Source: Hygrophila difformis (lineage: Eukaryota; Streptophyta; Magnoliopsida; Lamiales; Acanthaceae). Taken from it: DNA of 64,000 bases. The position numbers and the translations under genes were made by a program. The notes below the pieces were generated by a model. The model saw nothing but the letters and a program-made list of their open reading frames with translations, was not told where the DNA came from and did not search any database. Below, one piece after another: positions 1 to 9,690 of this stretch; position 1 is the first letter of the stretch, and each line of letters begins with the position of its first letter. The stretch lies in assembly GCA_030278955.1 (NCBI GenBank), contig JAOANR010000003.1, positions 34,738,054 to 34,802,053 of the forward strand, in the 5' to 3' direction.

Positions 1-589
1 AGCGGTTGTAATATTCCTGTACAGTCTGCCCACCTTGTTTCAGTGACAGAAACTCCTCGTACATGGCCGCCTTTGTACTCAGGGGGTAAAATCGGTCTCT
101 GAGCAGTTCCATCATCTCAGCCCACGAGTAGGGCTCCTCATCCTCTATTAGCTTTCCCTGGGTGGCCTGCCACCAATCGTCTACTTCGCCTCCCAAGTAA
201 TATGAGGCGACGTGCACCTTCTCCCCTTCCGGGCACTTGACCGTGCTTAACAACTTGTCAAAGGTCCTAATCCACTTCTCCAATTTCGCAGGTTCCTCCT
301 CACCAGCATAGTGGGGTGGCTGGTACGGATTCACCATTGCTAGATAATTAATGCGAGCCTGGGGCAGAGGTACCGCCGCGGCTTGCCCTTGATTAACTTG
401 CGCATTTCCCAGCGCAATCAAGACCTCCTCTATCGTCCGGAGACGATCGTCCACATTGTTCGGTGCGGGGGCATCTTGCGCACCTTGGTTCTATGCTCCT
501 ACTGGCTGAGCTGGCTCTGTGTTAATCGGTGGTACTTCATTAGTGGGTTGGGGAGCAGGCTGGTTTCTCGATCTACCCATTGGTGCCAT
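1..589 (-). pseudogene. gag: RT1 gag (N-terminal part), premature stop
   Basis: Capsid-type Gag of a chromovirus. The ATG at 587-589 begins MAPMGRSR, matching the MAPRGRP starts of the RT3 and RT4 gags, which fixes the start. An in-frame TAG at 491-493 (codon 33) interrupts it. Beyond the stop the same frame continues with the conserved Gag block (INYLAMVNPYQPPHY, then WIRTFDKLL, then SYYLGGEVDDWW) and runs off the window edge before the zinc knuckle. Gag assembles the virus-like particle that packages element RNA in the cytoplasm. With a stop this early the copy is probably non-functional unless translation restarts downstream. Confidence 0.85.
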
Positions 590-1006
590 TATGTTACAAA
601 CGTATATTGATTAGATTACAAGAGTTTGGATAGACCGTTTGAACAGGGAATTGAGAAGTCATATATGAGATCAAGTGTTAAATGTACGTCCGAATTAGCA
701 TTCAAGGCTACGATTCGAACATGGCGTGCACATTTTTTTTTAGGGTTCATGGTTTAGGGTTTAGGGTTCAAGGTTTAGGGTTTAGGGTTTAGGTTTAGGG
801 TTTTGGAGTTTAGGGTTTGGTTTTAGGGTTTAGGGTTTCGATTTTTCTTTTCGGAATTTAGGGAATTTTAAATAAATGGATAAGTAAATAAATAAAACTT
901 GTATTTTATTTCTGAAAGAAATTTTTAGTACAAGTAAGAGGATGTACAAGAATGGAAATATTTACTAGCAAAAATAGTATTTACTTAAAATAGAATTCCT
1001 AAGAAT
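590..1006 (-). other. RT1 spacer between upstream ORF and gag
   Basis: Non-coding leader between the upstream ORF and gag. It holds the telomere-like tract at 738-838 and AT-rich sequence. The stretch around 900-960 resembles the sequence just after the RT5 upstream ORF (13258-13335), so the spacer is ancestral to the family. Confidence 0.6.
738..838 (+). repeat. Telomere-like TTTAGGG repeat tract in the RT1 leader
   Basis: About a dozen complete or degenerate copies of TTTAGGG (plant telomere motif) in 100 bp, mixed with variants such as TTCAAGG and TTTTGGAG. On the element's coding strand it reads CCCTAAA. RT4 has a shorter degenerate tract (ACCCAAAACCCTGAAACCCTAGACCC-like) at 22232-22270, in the same place between upstream ORF and gag. 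It therefore belongs to the element rather than marking a chromosome end. Confidence 0.8.
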
Positions 1007-1387
1007 CTAAACCCCTTCCGGCAGGGTAGCAGGGTCTTCCACTAGGTCTTCCTCCACTGGGTCTTCCTCTGCTGGGTTTGGACTCGCCGGCCCTATCAAA
1101 TGATTTTCCACCGGGCTGATCGACAGTAGAATGTCCGTGAGGTGGAGCAGATCTAATCCTTGATCGCTGATCTTCTTGTTTAAGTGATGGGTTAGTTCAG
1201 TGAGGTCGTGGATTTGATGTTCAAGTTGATTGATGTAGCGGTGGTCTGCTTCCCTTAGGCTACCCATATGGTGCAGATTTGCCTCCAATTGAGCTACGCG
1301 GTGTTTCAGTTGTTGTATATTTTGTTGGGAATCCAGATAAGCGCTCATCATTTTTACCATTAGGTTCGTCATGTCTTGGTTAGCCAT
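1007..1387 (-). CDS. RT1 upstream ORF: coiled-coil-like protein of unknown function
   Basis: A 126-residue ORF between the primer site and gag, starting at ATG 1385-1387. It has no resemblance to Gag or Pol. The N-terminal two thirds (MANQDMTNLMVKMMSAYLDS, then QLKHRVAQLEANLHHMGSLR) carries spaced Leu/Ile/Val/Met residues typical of a coiled coil; the C-terminus is acidic and Pro-rich and ends in DPATLPEGV. A 199-residue homologue occupies the same place in RT5 (12648-13247), sharing QLEANLH-MG-LREAD and the DPATLPE tail; RT4 has a truncated relative at 22122. Conservation between diverged copies suggests it was once selected. Function unknown; a Gag- or RNA-binding helper is only a guess. 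Confidence 0.65.
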   Translation of the reverse strand: MANQDMTNLMVKMMSAYLDSQQNIQQLKHRVAQLEANLHHMGSLREADHRYINQLEHQIHDLTELTHHLNKKISDQGLDLLHLTDILLSISPVENHLIGPASPNPAEEDPVEEDLVEDPATLPEGV

Positions 1388-1837
1388 CTAGTGTAGCAAA
1401 AGATCTAAGTTAGAACATGCCAAGCTTCTAAATTATCTAGGTGTAGAAAATGTAGTATGCACATACAAATGATGATCCCCAAAAATAATTCGCGCACTAT
1501 ATTTATTTTTCCCATGGGTTTCTAAAATAAAAATCTATCCCATGGTGTGCTTAAAATAATGGTAATATGATTTGGGCCTCTATATTGGGCCAAAAAGAAT
1601 AATAATTTGGCTTTATTAAAATTATGAGGATTGGGCTTTAAAAATAATTGTGGTTTAAAATAATTTGGGCTTCAATTTAAAAATAGTGTTTGGGCTAAAA
1701 CTCTAAAATAATAATTTGGGCTTTATAAGATAATAATCATTTTAAAACTAATGGTTTAAAAATACTTAAAAATAATGAAAGTAATAATAATAGTAGTTTA
1801 AAAATAACAATGGTTTAAAATAATAATTTAAAAATAT

Positions 1838-1856
1838 CCGGGCTTTGATACCAACT
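1838..1856 (-). promoter_or_regulatory. RT1 primer-binding site (initiator tRNA-Met)
   Basis: Two bases beyond the LTR edge the minus strand reads TTGGTATCAAAGCCCGG. This matches the 3' end of plant initiator tRNA-Met (expected TGGTATCAGAGCC) with one mismatch. It fixes the LTR as the 5' LTR and the element as minus-strand. Exact ends may be off by one or two bases. Confidence 0.85.
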
Positions 1857-4363
1857 TGTAACACCCCGAATTTGATAACCCGGGCCGGGATGTTACCGCC
1901 ACACCTCCCTAGCAAGACACGATTTCTTCGAGCTAGCTAAAGAGATGCACGACTATGGTATTGCTGTATTTAAAACATTTAAAACAATTAAAAGCAGCCA
2001 ATGTAATATAATTCGAAAATAATATCATCATAGTTGCAGTGGAATGTAATACTTAAATATATATATATTGCAGCGGAATTAAAATTGGGCCAACATGGCC
2101 AAAACACGGGTTAAACAAGCCCATTTATGCAAGTCATAGATAAATGCAGAATTTAAAAATAATGTTTTCCCAATTGATCCCATGCATGCATATGATCATG
2201 CATATTCCTCATACTCTAAAAGAAAAGAGAAACATGGTTTGGTCAGCAAAAACGTGCTGAGTAAGTTAACAAATAGCATATGACTAAGAGGTTTAAAAGC
2301 CATTAATTAATTTATCAAAACATGCTAATAGACATTATACAATTTAATTTATTTAACTACTAACAATTAAAATGGCATAACTTAAAACATGGATTCTAAA
2401 TGATCATACATATAGCTTACATGGTAAGATAAATACATGGCATGATTTAAAAGCATAATTTAAATAAAAGCAATAAGGAAAAGTCTTTTAATTATCCCCA
2501 ATTACTCCAAGATCATGTTTTTCAAGTATTTCTCGATTGCATCGCAATCTCTTCATATTTCAAGTAACCGTTGGCCTCAGCCAAATCCGCCATACCCAGT
2601 ACCACTCCAGAGCCTCGGAAAACCCATACGGATACTCTCGAGAGTGTAGGCCCAAAATATCTCGCCGTTTTGGCATAATTTTTCATATTCAACACCATCG
2701 CCCATTCAGGCACGACGTGTAAAGCTAGGAGGGCACCCTGCAGAGCACTCACCCCCTACATAGATTTTTAATCAAGTCGCAAGGGGATTTTTCGAAAACG
2801 TTTGTTTATTAATTTCAAAGAGTTTCATTTGCTTGTTTAGAAAAGATAATTCACAATATCTCAATTTCTCAAATTATGACTTCTTTGTGTCGCTGTTCGC
2901 GCCAATGCAATTTAAAAATTCATCTCAAGGCCAAAAATTTCGAAAATTGGACAGTAGCTTGACAACACAGTAGCGAACAAGTTTTGTGTTTTAAATTTTT
3001 CGATCCGGGTTAAGAAAACAAGTCAAAAGTGTGAATTTATGCACAAACAACATTCTATCCGAATTCAGAAGGAGCAGTTTCAAACATCCAATTGTCAACT
3101 TAACAAATGAACACCAATGTTGATGAAATTTTACGGGGTGATTCATAACACATAGATCTACAAGTTTCATGTTCATCTCAAGTCTTAATTCGGCCTAGAT
3201 CTAGTGTCAAAATCATCAACAAGTTCGAAAGGTGATTCTGCCACCATTTCAAGATTCAAATTGAAGGCAGGTTCGTCTAGGTCAATTTTCGGGTATCAAA
3301 TCTTAATGAAAAATTCTGAAAATTTTACACAGTATAGATCAGGGTATTAGGAACACATTTTATGTTTTGAGTTTTTCCGTTTGAGTATTTTAAATGCTAC
3401 AAAAAATTCGTGAAAAGTTACTGCGCCGGTGTGAACAGATTTTAAATTAGGGTTTCTTATTATCCATTCGTTCGGTTGTTTTTAGTCACCCAAAACCATA
3501 GTCAGTGTTAAATTACTTGAAAATTGGTTCTCCGGTCGTCTAATTCGAAGAAGTGGCCTCCTCGTCCACCGTTAGTTTCCTAGATTCGTCAAAATCCTCC
3601 TCCTTGATCCGGATCGGGTTTTAGAAAAGAAAAAGGGTCCAAATTAGATTCGTTTCGAATTCGAATAGAAGAAGATGGATGAAAACCTTACCAACTTTGA
3701 TTGAGAGCCTCTGAATTCGTCCAACCTTGATCCTTTGTTGCCTCATTGCCTCCGACGACTTGGGAATTAGGGTTTTGAAAGCGTATAGTAATTTCGAAGA
3801 TGTTGAAAAGTGTTCGGGGTCGAAGGAGAAGGGTATTTATAGACTTAGGAGACCCGGAGGATGTCCAAGAGCTGCCTTGGAGTGTCTTGGGCCGAAAGAC
3901 GTGTAACCGACATCGAAAAATCCGAAATCGGGCGAGAGATTCGCGCACGGAGCGTTGCTGCCTTCTGGCGCGGGATATGCTCCGCAACGCGCGGAGGCCG
4001 CGCGGACTTGGCTTGGACTTCGGTCCGGGCCGGGTCGTGCGATCCGTCGGGCCTTTTTTCCTCTCTTTCGGACTTCTATCCTCCTATGTTCTCGGGCTCT
4101 GATTTCCGGGCTATTTTTGGGCTCCAATTTCCTATCTTAATTTTTATTCGGGTCTTAATTTAATTTCGTGTTCAAATTATTGAGTCCATTTGTATTGGGT
4201 TTTCTTGGGACAATTATTTAATTAAATTATCTTTACTTTAATTCCTTCTTGGATTAAATTATATTTCCACATTTCATCTATTAATTATTTATTCTCTTTT
4301 CATCTTTTAATTATTTATTTATTTATTTATTGTATTTATGATATAAAATTCTTGGGTATTACA
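1857..4363 (-). repeat. RT1 5' LTR
   Basis: About 2.5 kb with TGTAACACCCCG at the plus-strand left end and GGGTATTACA at the right, the same termini as the other five elements. On the minus strand the TATA box is TATAAATA at 3834-3841, preceded by the GC-rich U3 module (about 3955-4045). A candidate intron runs from donor GTTG|GTAAGG (first intron base 3691) to acceptor CTTTTAG|AGTAT (last intron base 2216), about 1.48 kb. U3 is thus roughly 0.5 kb and R-U5 about 2 kb. Confidence 0.9.
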
Positions 4364-4504
4364 GGTGTCGGCAATACACTATAATTAAAGGCCGACAAAG
4401 CAAGTCTGGAGTAGTTGGAAGTTAGAGGCCGACAAAAAAAGGTGGAAAGTTGACAAAAGATGCTACCCAAGATTAATAATTCAGCAATAATGTAACCAGC
4501 TGGA

Positions 4505-4805
4505 ATCCAAAGCGTGTGACGAACGCAGTGACATCACAATGCATTAGAGAAAATTTGGAATCCGCAATTGAAGTCCGCGGGCGCCTATAAATAGAGACAT
4601 TTGAAGCAGATGGAAGGCATCGAAAAATCCTTCCAACTCTTCAAAATATTTGTAATATTTATCTTTCTGCAAATTTTCTTTGTGTTTGTAATAATATGGG
4701 GTGCATCCTCAAGAGTCTTGTTTCTTCCATGATGAGCTAAGTGTCTGTCTTCTCCATTAGGGGAAATTATGTTTGAATAATATTTTTAATATTTATTCAA
4801 TAAAA
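4505..4805 (+). promoter_or_regulatory. Promoter-like block with TATA box and downstream AATAAA
   Basis: TGACG and TGACATCA motifs (about 4517-4536, like as-1/bZIP sites) precede TATAAATA at about 4587. AATAAA follows at about 4799, some 210 nt downstream. This spacing of bZIP sites, TATA and a close downstream poly(A) signal is typical of caulimovirid pregenomic promoters, but no viral gene is next to it. A host promoter or a short-LTR remnant is equally possible. Confidence 0.35.
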
Positions 4806-4886
4806 TCCAGGCTTCCAAATATTCTAAATATTCAGATATATAGTTAAGACCCTTTACCCCAAACCTTGTTACATCCTAAGGTAAGA

Positions 4887-5027
4887 AACGAAATAGGATT
4901 GTGTTGTTTGCTGCTGAAGAAGATAAGAATCGGTGAACCATCGGTGGCGGCTATGTGGTTGGAGGAAGTCCGTAAAATCCCGGAGCTTGAGAAACCCAGC
5001 AGCAAGGCGGTCAAACCCAAGGTATAG
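4887..5027 (+). other. Possible exon remnant (plus strand)
   Basis: An open frame ends at TAG 5025-5027 and contains ATG 4953-4955 followed by MWLEEVRKIPELEKPSSK. Composition looks coding (charged and helical), unlike the surrounding AT-rich DNA. I do not recognise it; it may be the last exon of a disrupted host gene or chance. Confidence 0.2.
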
Positions 5028-5155
5028 AGTTTAGTGCTTAATTTTATTATCGGAAGCATGATGGGTTGCTATTGGACTAAATTAAATGAAAAATTTAAAG
5101 TTGGGGTCAAAGGGGAATAAGGCTAAAGTTGGAAAGTCAACTGTTGGGGTTAAAG

Positions 5156-5548
5156 TGTAATACCCGAGAATTTTGCAACATAAAATAAATAAATAAATAA
5201 ATAAATAAGTAAATAAATATAAAGGAAAAGAGAAATGAAATTTAATTTAAAAAGGAATTAAATTAAGTTAAATAAATTGTTACACGGGAACCCAACACCG
5301 ATAGACTCAATAATTCGAGTCCAAACATAAATTTTGATCCGAATAAAATGACGATAGGAAATGGGAGTCCGAAGAATAGCTCGGAAATCGGAGTCCAAGA
5401 ACATAGAGGGATAGAAGTCCGAAAGAGAGAAGGAAAGACTCGACGGATCGCACGACCCGCCCGGACCGAAGTCCTGGCGGTGGCCGCGCGGGGCGCGGCG
5501 TTTACCGCGCCCACCGCGCACCAGCCCCACCGAACGAACAAAGCGAGG
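5156..5548 (+). repeat. RT2 5' LTR, U3 fragment only
   Basis: Matches the RT2 3' LTR (6523-6560 plus 6932-7214) from the terminal TGTAATACCCGAG to AACAAAGCGAG, then homology stops. The TATA box and all of R-U5 are missing, so the copy cannot start its own transcript from here. The GC-rich U3 module is at 5440-5525. The abrupt junction to integrase sequence at about 5549 indicates one large deletion. Confidence 0.9.
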
Positions 5549-6272
5549 GAATAAGGGAAATTGGGAAACTCATTTACCCTTAATTGAGTTTTCCTATAAT
5601 AATAGCTACCATGCTAGCATTGGCATGGCACCATTCGAGGCGTTGTATGGACGAAGGTGCCGAAGCCCGTTGAGTTGGGAAGAAAGCGATAAGTCTGTGG
5701 TAGTGGGACCACAACTTGTCGAAGATATGGCTCAACAAATAAAGGTGATTCAAGGAAAAATGAAAGCCGCTCAAAACCGTCAGAAGGGTTATGCTGACGT
5801 GAGACGACGAGACCTAGAATTTCAAGTGGGAGATAGGGTCATGCTAAAGATATCACCCATGAAGGGGGTGATGCGCTTTGGCAAACGAGGAAAGTTGAGT
5901 CCTCGATACATAGGACCTTATGAAATTCTAGAGCGAGTCGGGAATTTGGCCTACCGACTGGCTTTACCGCCACAACTAGATCGAGTTCATAATGTATTTC
6001 ATGTCTCACAACTAAAGAAATATGTGCCGGACCCATCACATATACTTCAACCGGAAGTGATCGAACTCGACGATGATTTGACTTATGAAGAAGTCCCAGT
6101 GCGGATTCTAGACGTTAAGGAGAGAATAACAAGGAATAAAACCTTCAAGATGGTTAAGGTCCTTTGGTCGAACCACGAAAGCGAAACCGCAACTTGGGAA
6201 CTGGAATCCGACATGAGAGAACGTTACCCGACACTCTTCCAAAACGACACCGACACAGTTATGGGGACATAA
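5549..6272 (+). pseudogene. pol: RT2 pol 3' end: integrase C-terminus with chromodomain
   Basis: Equivalent to the last third of RT4 integrase. Visible blocks, in order: the [23 protein letters not shown] region just after the junction, [19 protein letters not shown], the GPY/F module [20 protein letters not shown], and a C-terminal chromodomain (VRILDVKERITRNKTFKMVK, then [14 protein letters not shown]). The stop is at 6270-6272. There is no internal stop from 5625, but gag, protease, RT, RNase H and the integrase catalytic core are absent. Chromodomains of this class are thought to direct integration to particular chromatin. The 5' side is a deletion joint with the 5' LTR. Confidence 0.9.
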
Positions 6273-6522
6273 CTGTAATCTTAAGGGGGAGAGGATGTCA
6301 CACCGTGTAAATTCCATGCACTTTTGTAAACAACCAAACAAATTCAAATTGTTTTGAACTACGTTATGGCTTGATCCCTTCACAGGGTACGTAGGCAGCT
6401 TAGAAATTTTAATTCTAAGTTCAGTCACAAAATAATAAAACAAACAAAAAGGATTAGTTCTTAGCACGAGAAAAGCCGAAACACAACTTCGATGACGAAA
6501 TTGATTCTTAAGGAGGGTAGAC
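6273..6522 (+). other. RT2 3' UTR with two purine tracts and hairpin
   Basis: Conserved in all copies with a 3' end: a purine tract just after the pol stop (AAGGGGGAGAGGATG, 6284-6297), a block with CAGGGTACGTAGGCAGC, a hairpin (here degenerate: AACTTCGATGACGAAATT) and the polypurine tract AAGGAGGGTAGA ending one base before the 3' LTR. The second tract is the expected plus-strand primer; the first may be an accessory one. Confidence 0.75.
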
Positions 6523-7419
6523 TGTAATACCCGAGAATTTTGCAACATAAATTAAATAAATAAATAACTACAATAAGTAAATAAAGAGAGAAAGGCTTTA
6601 TCTAAATAACTACAATAAGGAAAGCCCTTTAATCAAGCCAAATCAAGGGGAGAATCTTTCTATTTCATGCCAAGCACTAGAAGAATAAGGAGAGAAAGGC
6701 TTTATGTAATTGAGTCAAAACGCCTGCTTAGAGAGAGAGAGGCTATAAGTGAAAAAGGCCGTTTGCTATTGCGATTCGGACTGCTCGCTTTTTATACGGC
6801 CTGGGGCTTTCAATAGAAAAAAGGGACAAGGTTGGCTTTCTAGCAATAAGTCGAGTAAGCGAAGGTCTTGCAGAACCTTGCTTGACCCGCTGACTTTCCA
6901 CTATTTAAACACTACCTTTCCTGGAGAGTCAATTAAATAAATTGTTACACGGGAACCCAACACCGATAACTCAAGAATTCGAGTCCAAACATCAATTTAG
7001 ATCCGAATAAAATGACGATAGGAAATGGGAGTCCGAAGAATAGCTCGAAAATCGGAGTCCAAGAACATAGAGGGATAGAAGTCCGAAAGAGATGAGGAAA
7101 GGCTCGACGGATCGCACGACCCACCCGGACCGAAGTCCAGGCGGTGGCCGCGCGGGGCGAGGCGTTTACCGCGCCCACCGCGCGCAGCCCCACCGAACGA
7201 ACAAAGCGAGATTTTCTCGCCCGATTCCGGATTTTTCGACTTCGGTTGCTTACCTTTCGACTCAAGACTCCCTAGGGCAGACCTTGGACGTCCCCTAGGT
7301 CCCCTACATCTATAAATTATCGTCTTATTCGACCCCGAACACTTTTCAAACCCTACGAAAATCTCTCTACATATCGAACCCTAATTCCAGAGTCGTCGGA
7401 GGCACGAAGGCATTCAAAG
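6523..7419 (+). repeat. RT2 3' LTR, left part (interrupted by RT3)
   Basis: Begins TGTAATACCCGAG and runs through the GC-rich U3 module (7120-7190) and TATAAATTA at 7311, then breaks at CAAAG (7415-7419), the left duplication of RT3. It resumes at 37458. Against the 5' LTR it has an extra segment of about 370 bp at 6561-6931. Confidence 0.92.
6561..6931 (+). other. Foreign insert in the RT2 3' LTR, possibly organelle-derived
   Basis: About 370 bp absent from the matching position of the RT2 5' LTR (5175-5270). Base composition differs from the LTR, and the stretch around 6765-6900 (with AATAAGTCGAGTAAGCGAAG) looks to me like plant mitochondrial DNA. Short direct repeats are present (GAGAGAAAGGCTTTAT at about 6584 and 6691; ACTACAATAAG at about 6567 and 6607). 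No TIR or target duplication is clear, which suggests filler DNA at a repaired break. Confidence 0.4.
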
Positions 7420-7607
7420 TGTAACACCCCGGATTTGATAACCCAGGCCAGGATGTCACCGCCACACCATCCCAAGCAAGACGCGAACCATTTCGAGCTC
7501 ACTTGAGAAGATGCTAAGGCTAAGTTGTACCAATACTTAAAAATAATTTAAAAACCATTCAATAAGTACCCGAATGTTTAAATCAGAGTTAAGTCTAACA
7601 TACATAA
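7420..7607 (-). repeat. RT3 3' LTR, terminal piece (U5 end)
   Basis: Matches the first 188 bp of the RT3 5' LTR (34797-34984) nearly base for base, up to AACATACATAA, where RT4 begins. CATAA (7603-7607) is the left target duplication of RT4. Confidence 0.92.
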
Positions 7608-9690
7608 TGTAATACCCGAGATTATTAGCGGCGTCCAAAGGAATAAAATTATTTCTTAATCCGATCAAGGTCGAAATATCTCCGAGAAGAAGAAAATAAT
7701 TTATCACAATAAATTATCGCTCGGAAATGAAACGCCGATAGATTTTAAAAAAAAATTTCAAAATGGAATAAAAAGAGGGAAAGGAAGCTGAAGACCTTCC
7801 ATAAATCGAGTCAAAAGAAATGGAATTAAATTCAAGAAAGAAAAGAATTTTAATTCCAAGAATCTGTGAAGTAGGAAATAATTTAACTAGATAAATTATT
7901 ACACGGGAGTCAAAAGACGACGAATTAGAAGCCGACGAATCCAAAATCGACGGACTTAAGATTTCAAACACGAAATCAATTTAAGTCAAAAAAAAATTTA
8001 AGATAAGGAATCATAATCCGAGAACGACCCGAAAAATCGAGCCCGAAAACGTAGAAGAATAGAAGTCCGAAAGAGATGAGAAAAGGCCCGACGGATCGCA
8101 TGACCCGGCCCAGGCCGCAGCCCAGGCCGGATCCGCGCGGTCTGGAGGCAAACCGCGCCGACACCGCGCCAGTGAGACATGATAGCTGTCTTGTCGCGTT
8201 TTGGCGACTTTCTTGCCATAATTTCAGGTCCCAACGTGGGGATCTTGATTTAATTCGGGGGAAGCAGATTTTGGTTGATATTATATGAATATAACACCCC
8301 ATCATCAGCCATCCACACCCTTGTTTCATCCCAAACTCTCCCAAAAACCAAAAAACACAAGTTCTTACCTTCCGGCGACTTTCCGACGACTTTCCGGCAA
8401 CCAAATCCGACCGAGGAAGTGTGTAGATCAAGGATTGCAGGCTTTGGATTGTTTGTAAGATGTAAATCAGGTTTCCTTATTGTTTCTAGATCATAACCAA
8501 CATTCTAACTTACGGATCTTTGCTTGCAAACACGTTCGTGGCCAAAGGAGAAGAAGAACGTGTTGCGTAGATCCGTCCGTGGCGATTTTGGACGAATCGA
8601 TCGACCCTAGGACGTTCAAGAACTCACTTACAGTAAGTCAATACCTTCCATATCAATATGGGTGGTTTAAAGGCATCCGAAACATTGGATCTAAAACGAA
8701 ACGTTAAAATCGAACCTAAAAACCCCAATCTACGTGTTTTCTGAAATCCGACCAAAACTCTTACTTCGAGTGTTCAAACCTAAAAACTCAAAACTAAGAT
8801 TTTGATCCTAAGATCTTAAGCTATATTGTGTAAAAATTTCAGAGATTTTCATCGAGTTTTGATACCCCAAATCGTGTCGGACATATTCTGCGTTTTTAAG
8901 AATTTTCAAAGGTTGACAGTTTTCATGACCGAACTTGAGGAGCATATTTCTATCATTTCTAGACCAAACTAATCTTTGTGATATAAACAAAAGTTGTTTA
9001 TAATCATGTCTAGTATGAGCATATAAAATTTCAGAATTTTTGGAGTCCATTTGATATGTTAAAAAGTCGAATCTTTGAAAGGTGTCAAACCTGAATCCTG
9101 GCAGCATACTACTTGTGTAGAAAACTTGATTTTTGACATGCTTCCCATCGTTTTTCCAAAAAACTCAAAACATGAAAGTTGTTCATTGGGATGTTTTTGA
9201 GATACTGTAAAAATTTCAGATCAATCGCCTAAGAGATGGATTTTTAAACTGAAAAGGCGTAAACTGTGACATCGATCGGTTTTAAACTTGTGAGATTTTG
9301 AAATTTCTAAACAAACGATCGAAATCTTGTTATATGATAAAGTTATATTTTTGAAAATCCCGTTACACTAAAGTTGAAACGATATCGGTTACATTGGTTA
9401 CATAAAATTAGGGGGTGAGTGCTCTGCAGGGTGCCCTCCTAATTATTCATTTCGTGCCTTTATGGACGATGGTTACTCCGCGCGAAAGATTGCCAAAATG
9501 GCCTCTTATTTTTGGGTCTATCCTCTCGGGTATCCGTATGGGTTACTCGAGGCTCGACGGAGTGGTACTGGATATGGCGGATTTGGCTACAAGAGCCAAC
9601 GGGCCTACCCTCTCGGGTGTATCCGTATGGGTTACTCGAGGCTCGACGGAGTGGTACTGGGTATGGCGGATAGGCTGCGGCCGCCGGGCT
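7608..9690 (+). repeat. RT4 5' LTR, left part (interrupted by RT5)
   Basis: Aligns with the 3' LTR from 27301. GC-rich U3 module about 8100-8170, with one CGCCGCGCGGT unit fewer than the 3' LTR; TATA-like sequence about 8279-8293; candidate intron donor ACA|GTAAGT at about 8633. An 81-83 bp tandem duplication lies at about 9520-9680. The LTR breaks at GGGCT (9686-9690), the left target duplication of RT5. Confidence 0.93.
9520..9680 (+). repeat. Tandem duplication (2 x about 82 bp) in the RT4 5' LTR
   Basis: Two copies of a unit containing CTCGAGGCTCGACGGAGTGG and ending in the TATGGCGGAT segment. The 3' LTR has the same pair at 29222-29382, so the duplication pre-dates insertion. RT2, RT3 and RT5 have one copy of the corresponding CGGAGTGGTACTGGGTATGG-type segment. 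Confidence 0.8.

Larger units (their letters stand above)
1..4363 (-). mobile_element. RT1: Ty3/gypsy chromovirus (Tekay/Del-like), 5' part only
   Basis: Minus-strand LTR retrotransposon cut by the window start. Reading leftwards from 4363 it has a 5' LTR, an initiator-Met-tRNA primer site, an upstream coiled-coil-like ORF, a telomere-like repeat tract, and the 5' half of gag. The assignment rests on gag and LTR similarity, visible by eye, to RT4 (7608-30167), whose pol ends in a chromodomain. The LTR ends are TG...CA. The 5 bases after the LTR (GGTGT) are the candidate target duplication, but the other end lies outside the window. Confidence 0.88.
4364..5155. other. Unique sequence between RT1 and RT2, no complete gene
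   Basis: This 0.8-kb stretch shares nothing visible with the flanking retrotransposons. It contains a promoter/poly(A)-like block (4505-4805) and a short exon-like ORF (to 5027). Its last five bases (TAAAG, 5151-5155) are the left target duplication of RT2, so this is the DNA that RT2 inserted into; it resumes at 39354. Confidence 0.6.

Noticed and set aside
738..838. Telomere-like repeat as a chromosome end or fusion point
   Set aside because: It is short, degenerate, inside a retrotransposon leader, and has a counterpart in RT4 at the same position.
3800..4163. ORFs of about 100 codons in both directions in the LTR U3
   Set aside because: They overlap the GC-rich module, which lacks stop codons by composition; the same shadows appear in each LTR.
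7420..7607. Short minus-strand LTR piece as an independent solo fragment
   Set aside because: It continues base for base at 30173 across RT4 with the CATAA duplication, so it is part of the RT3 3' LTR.
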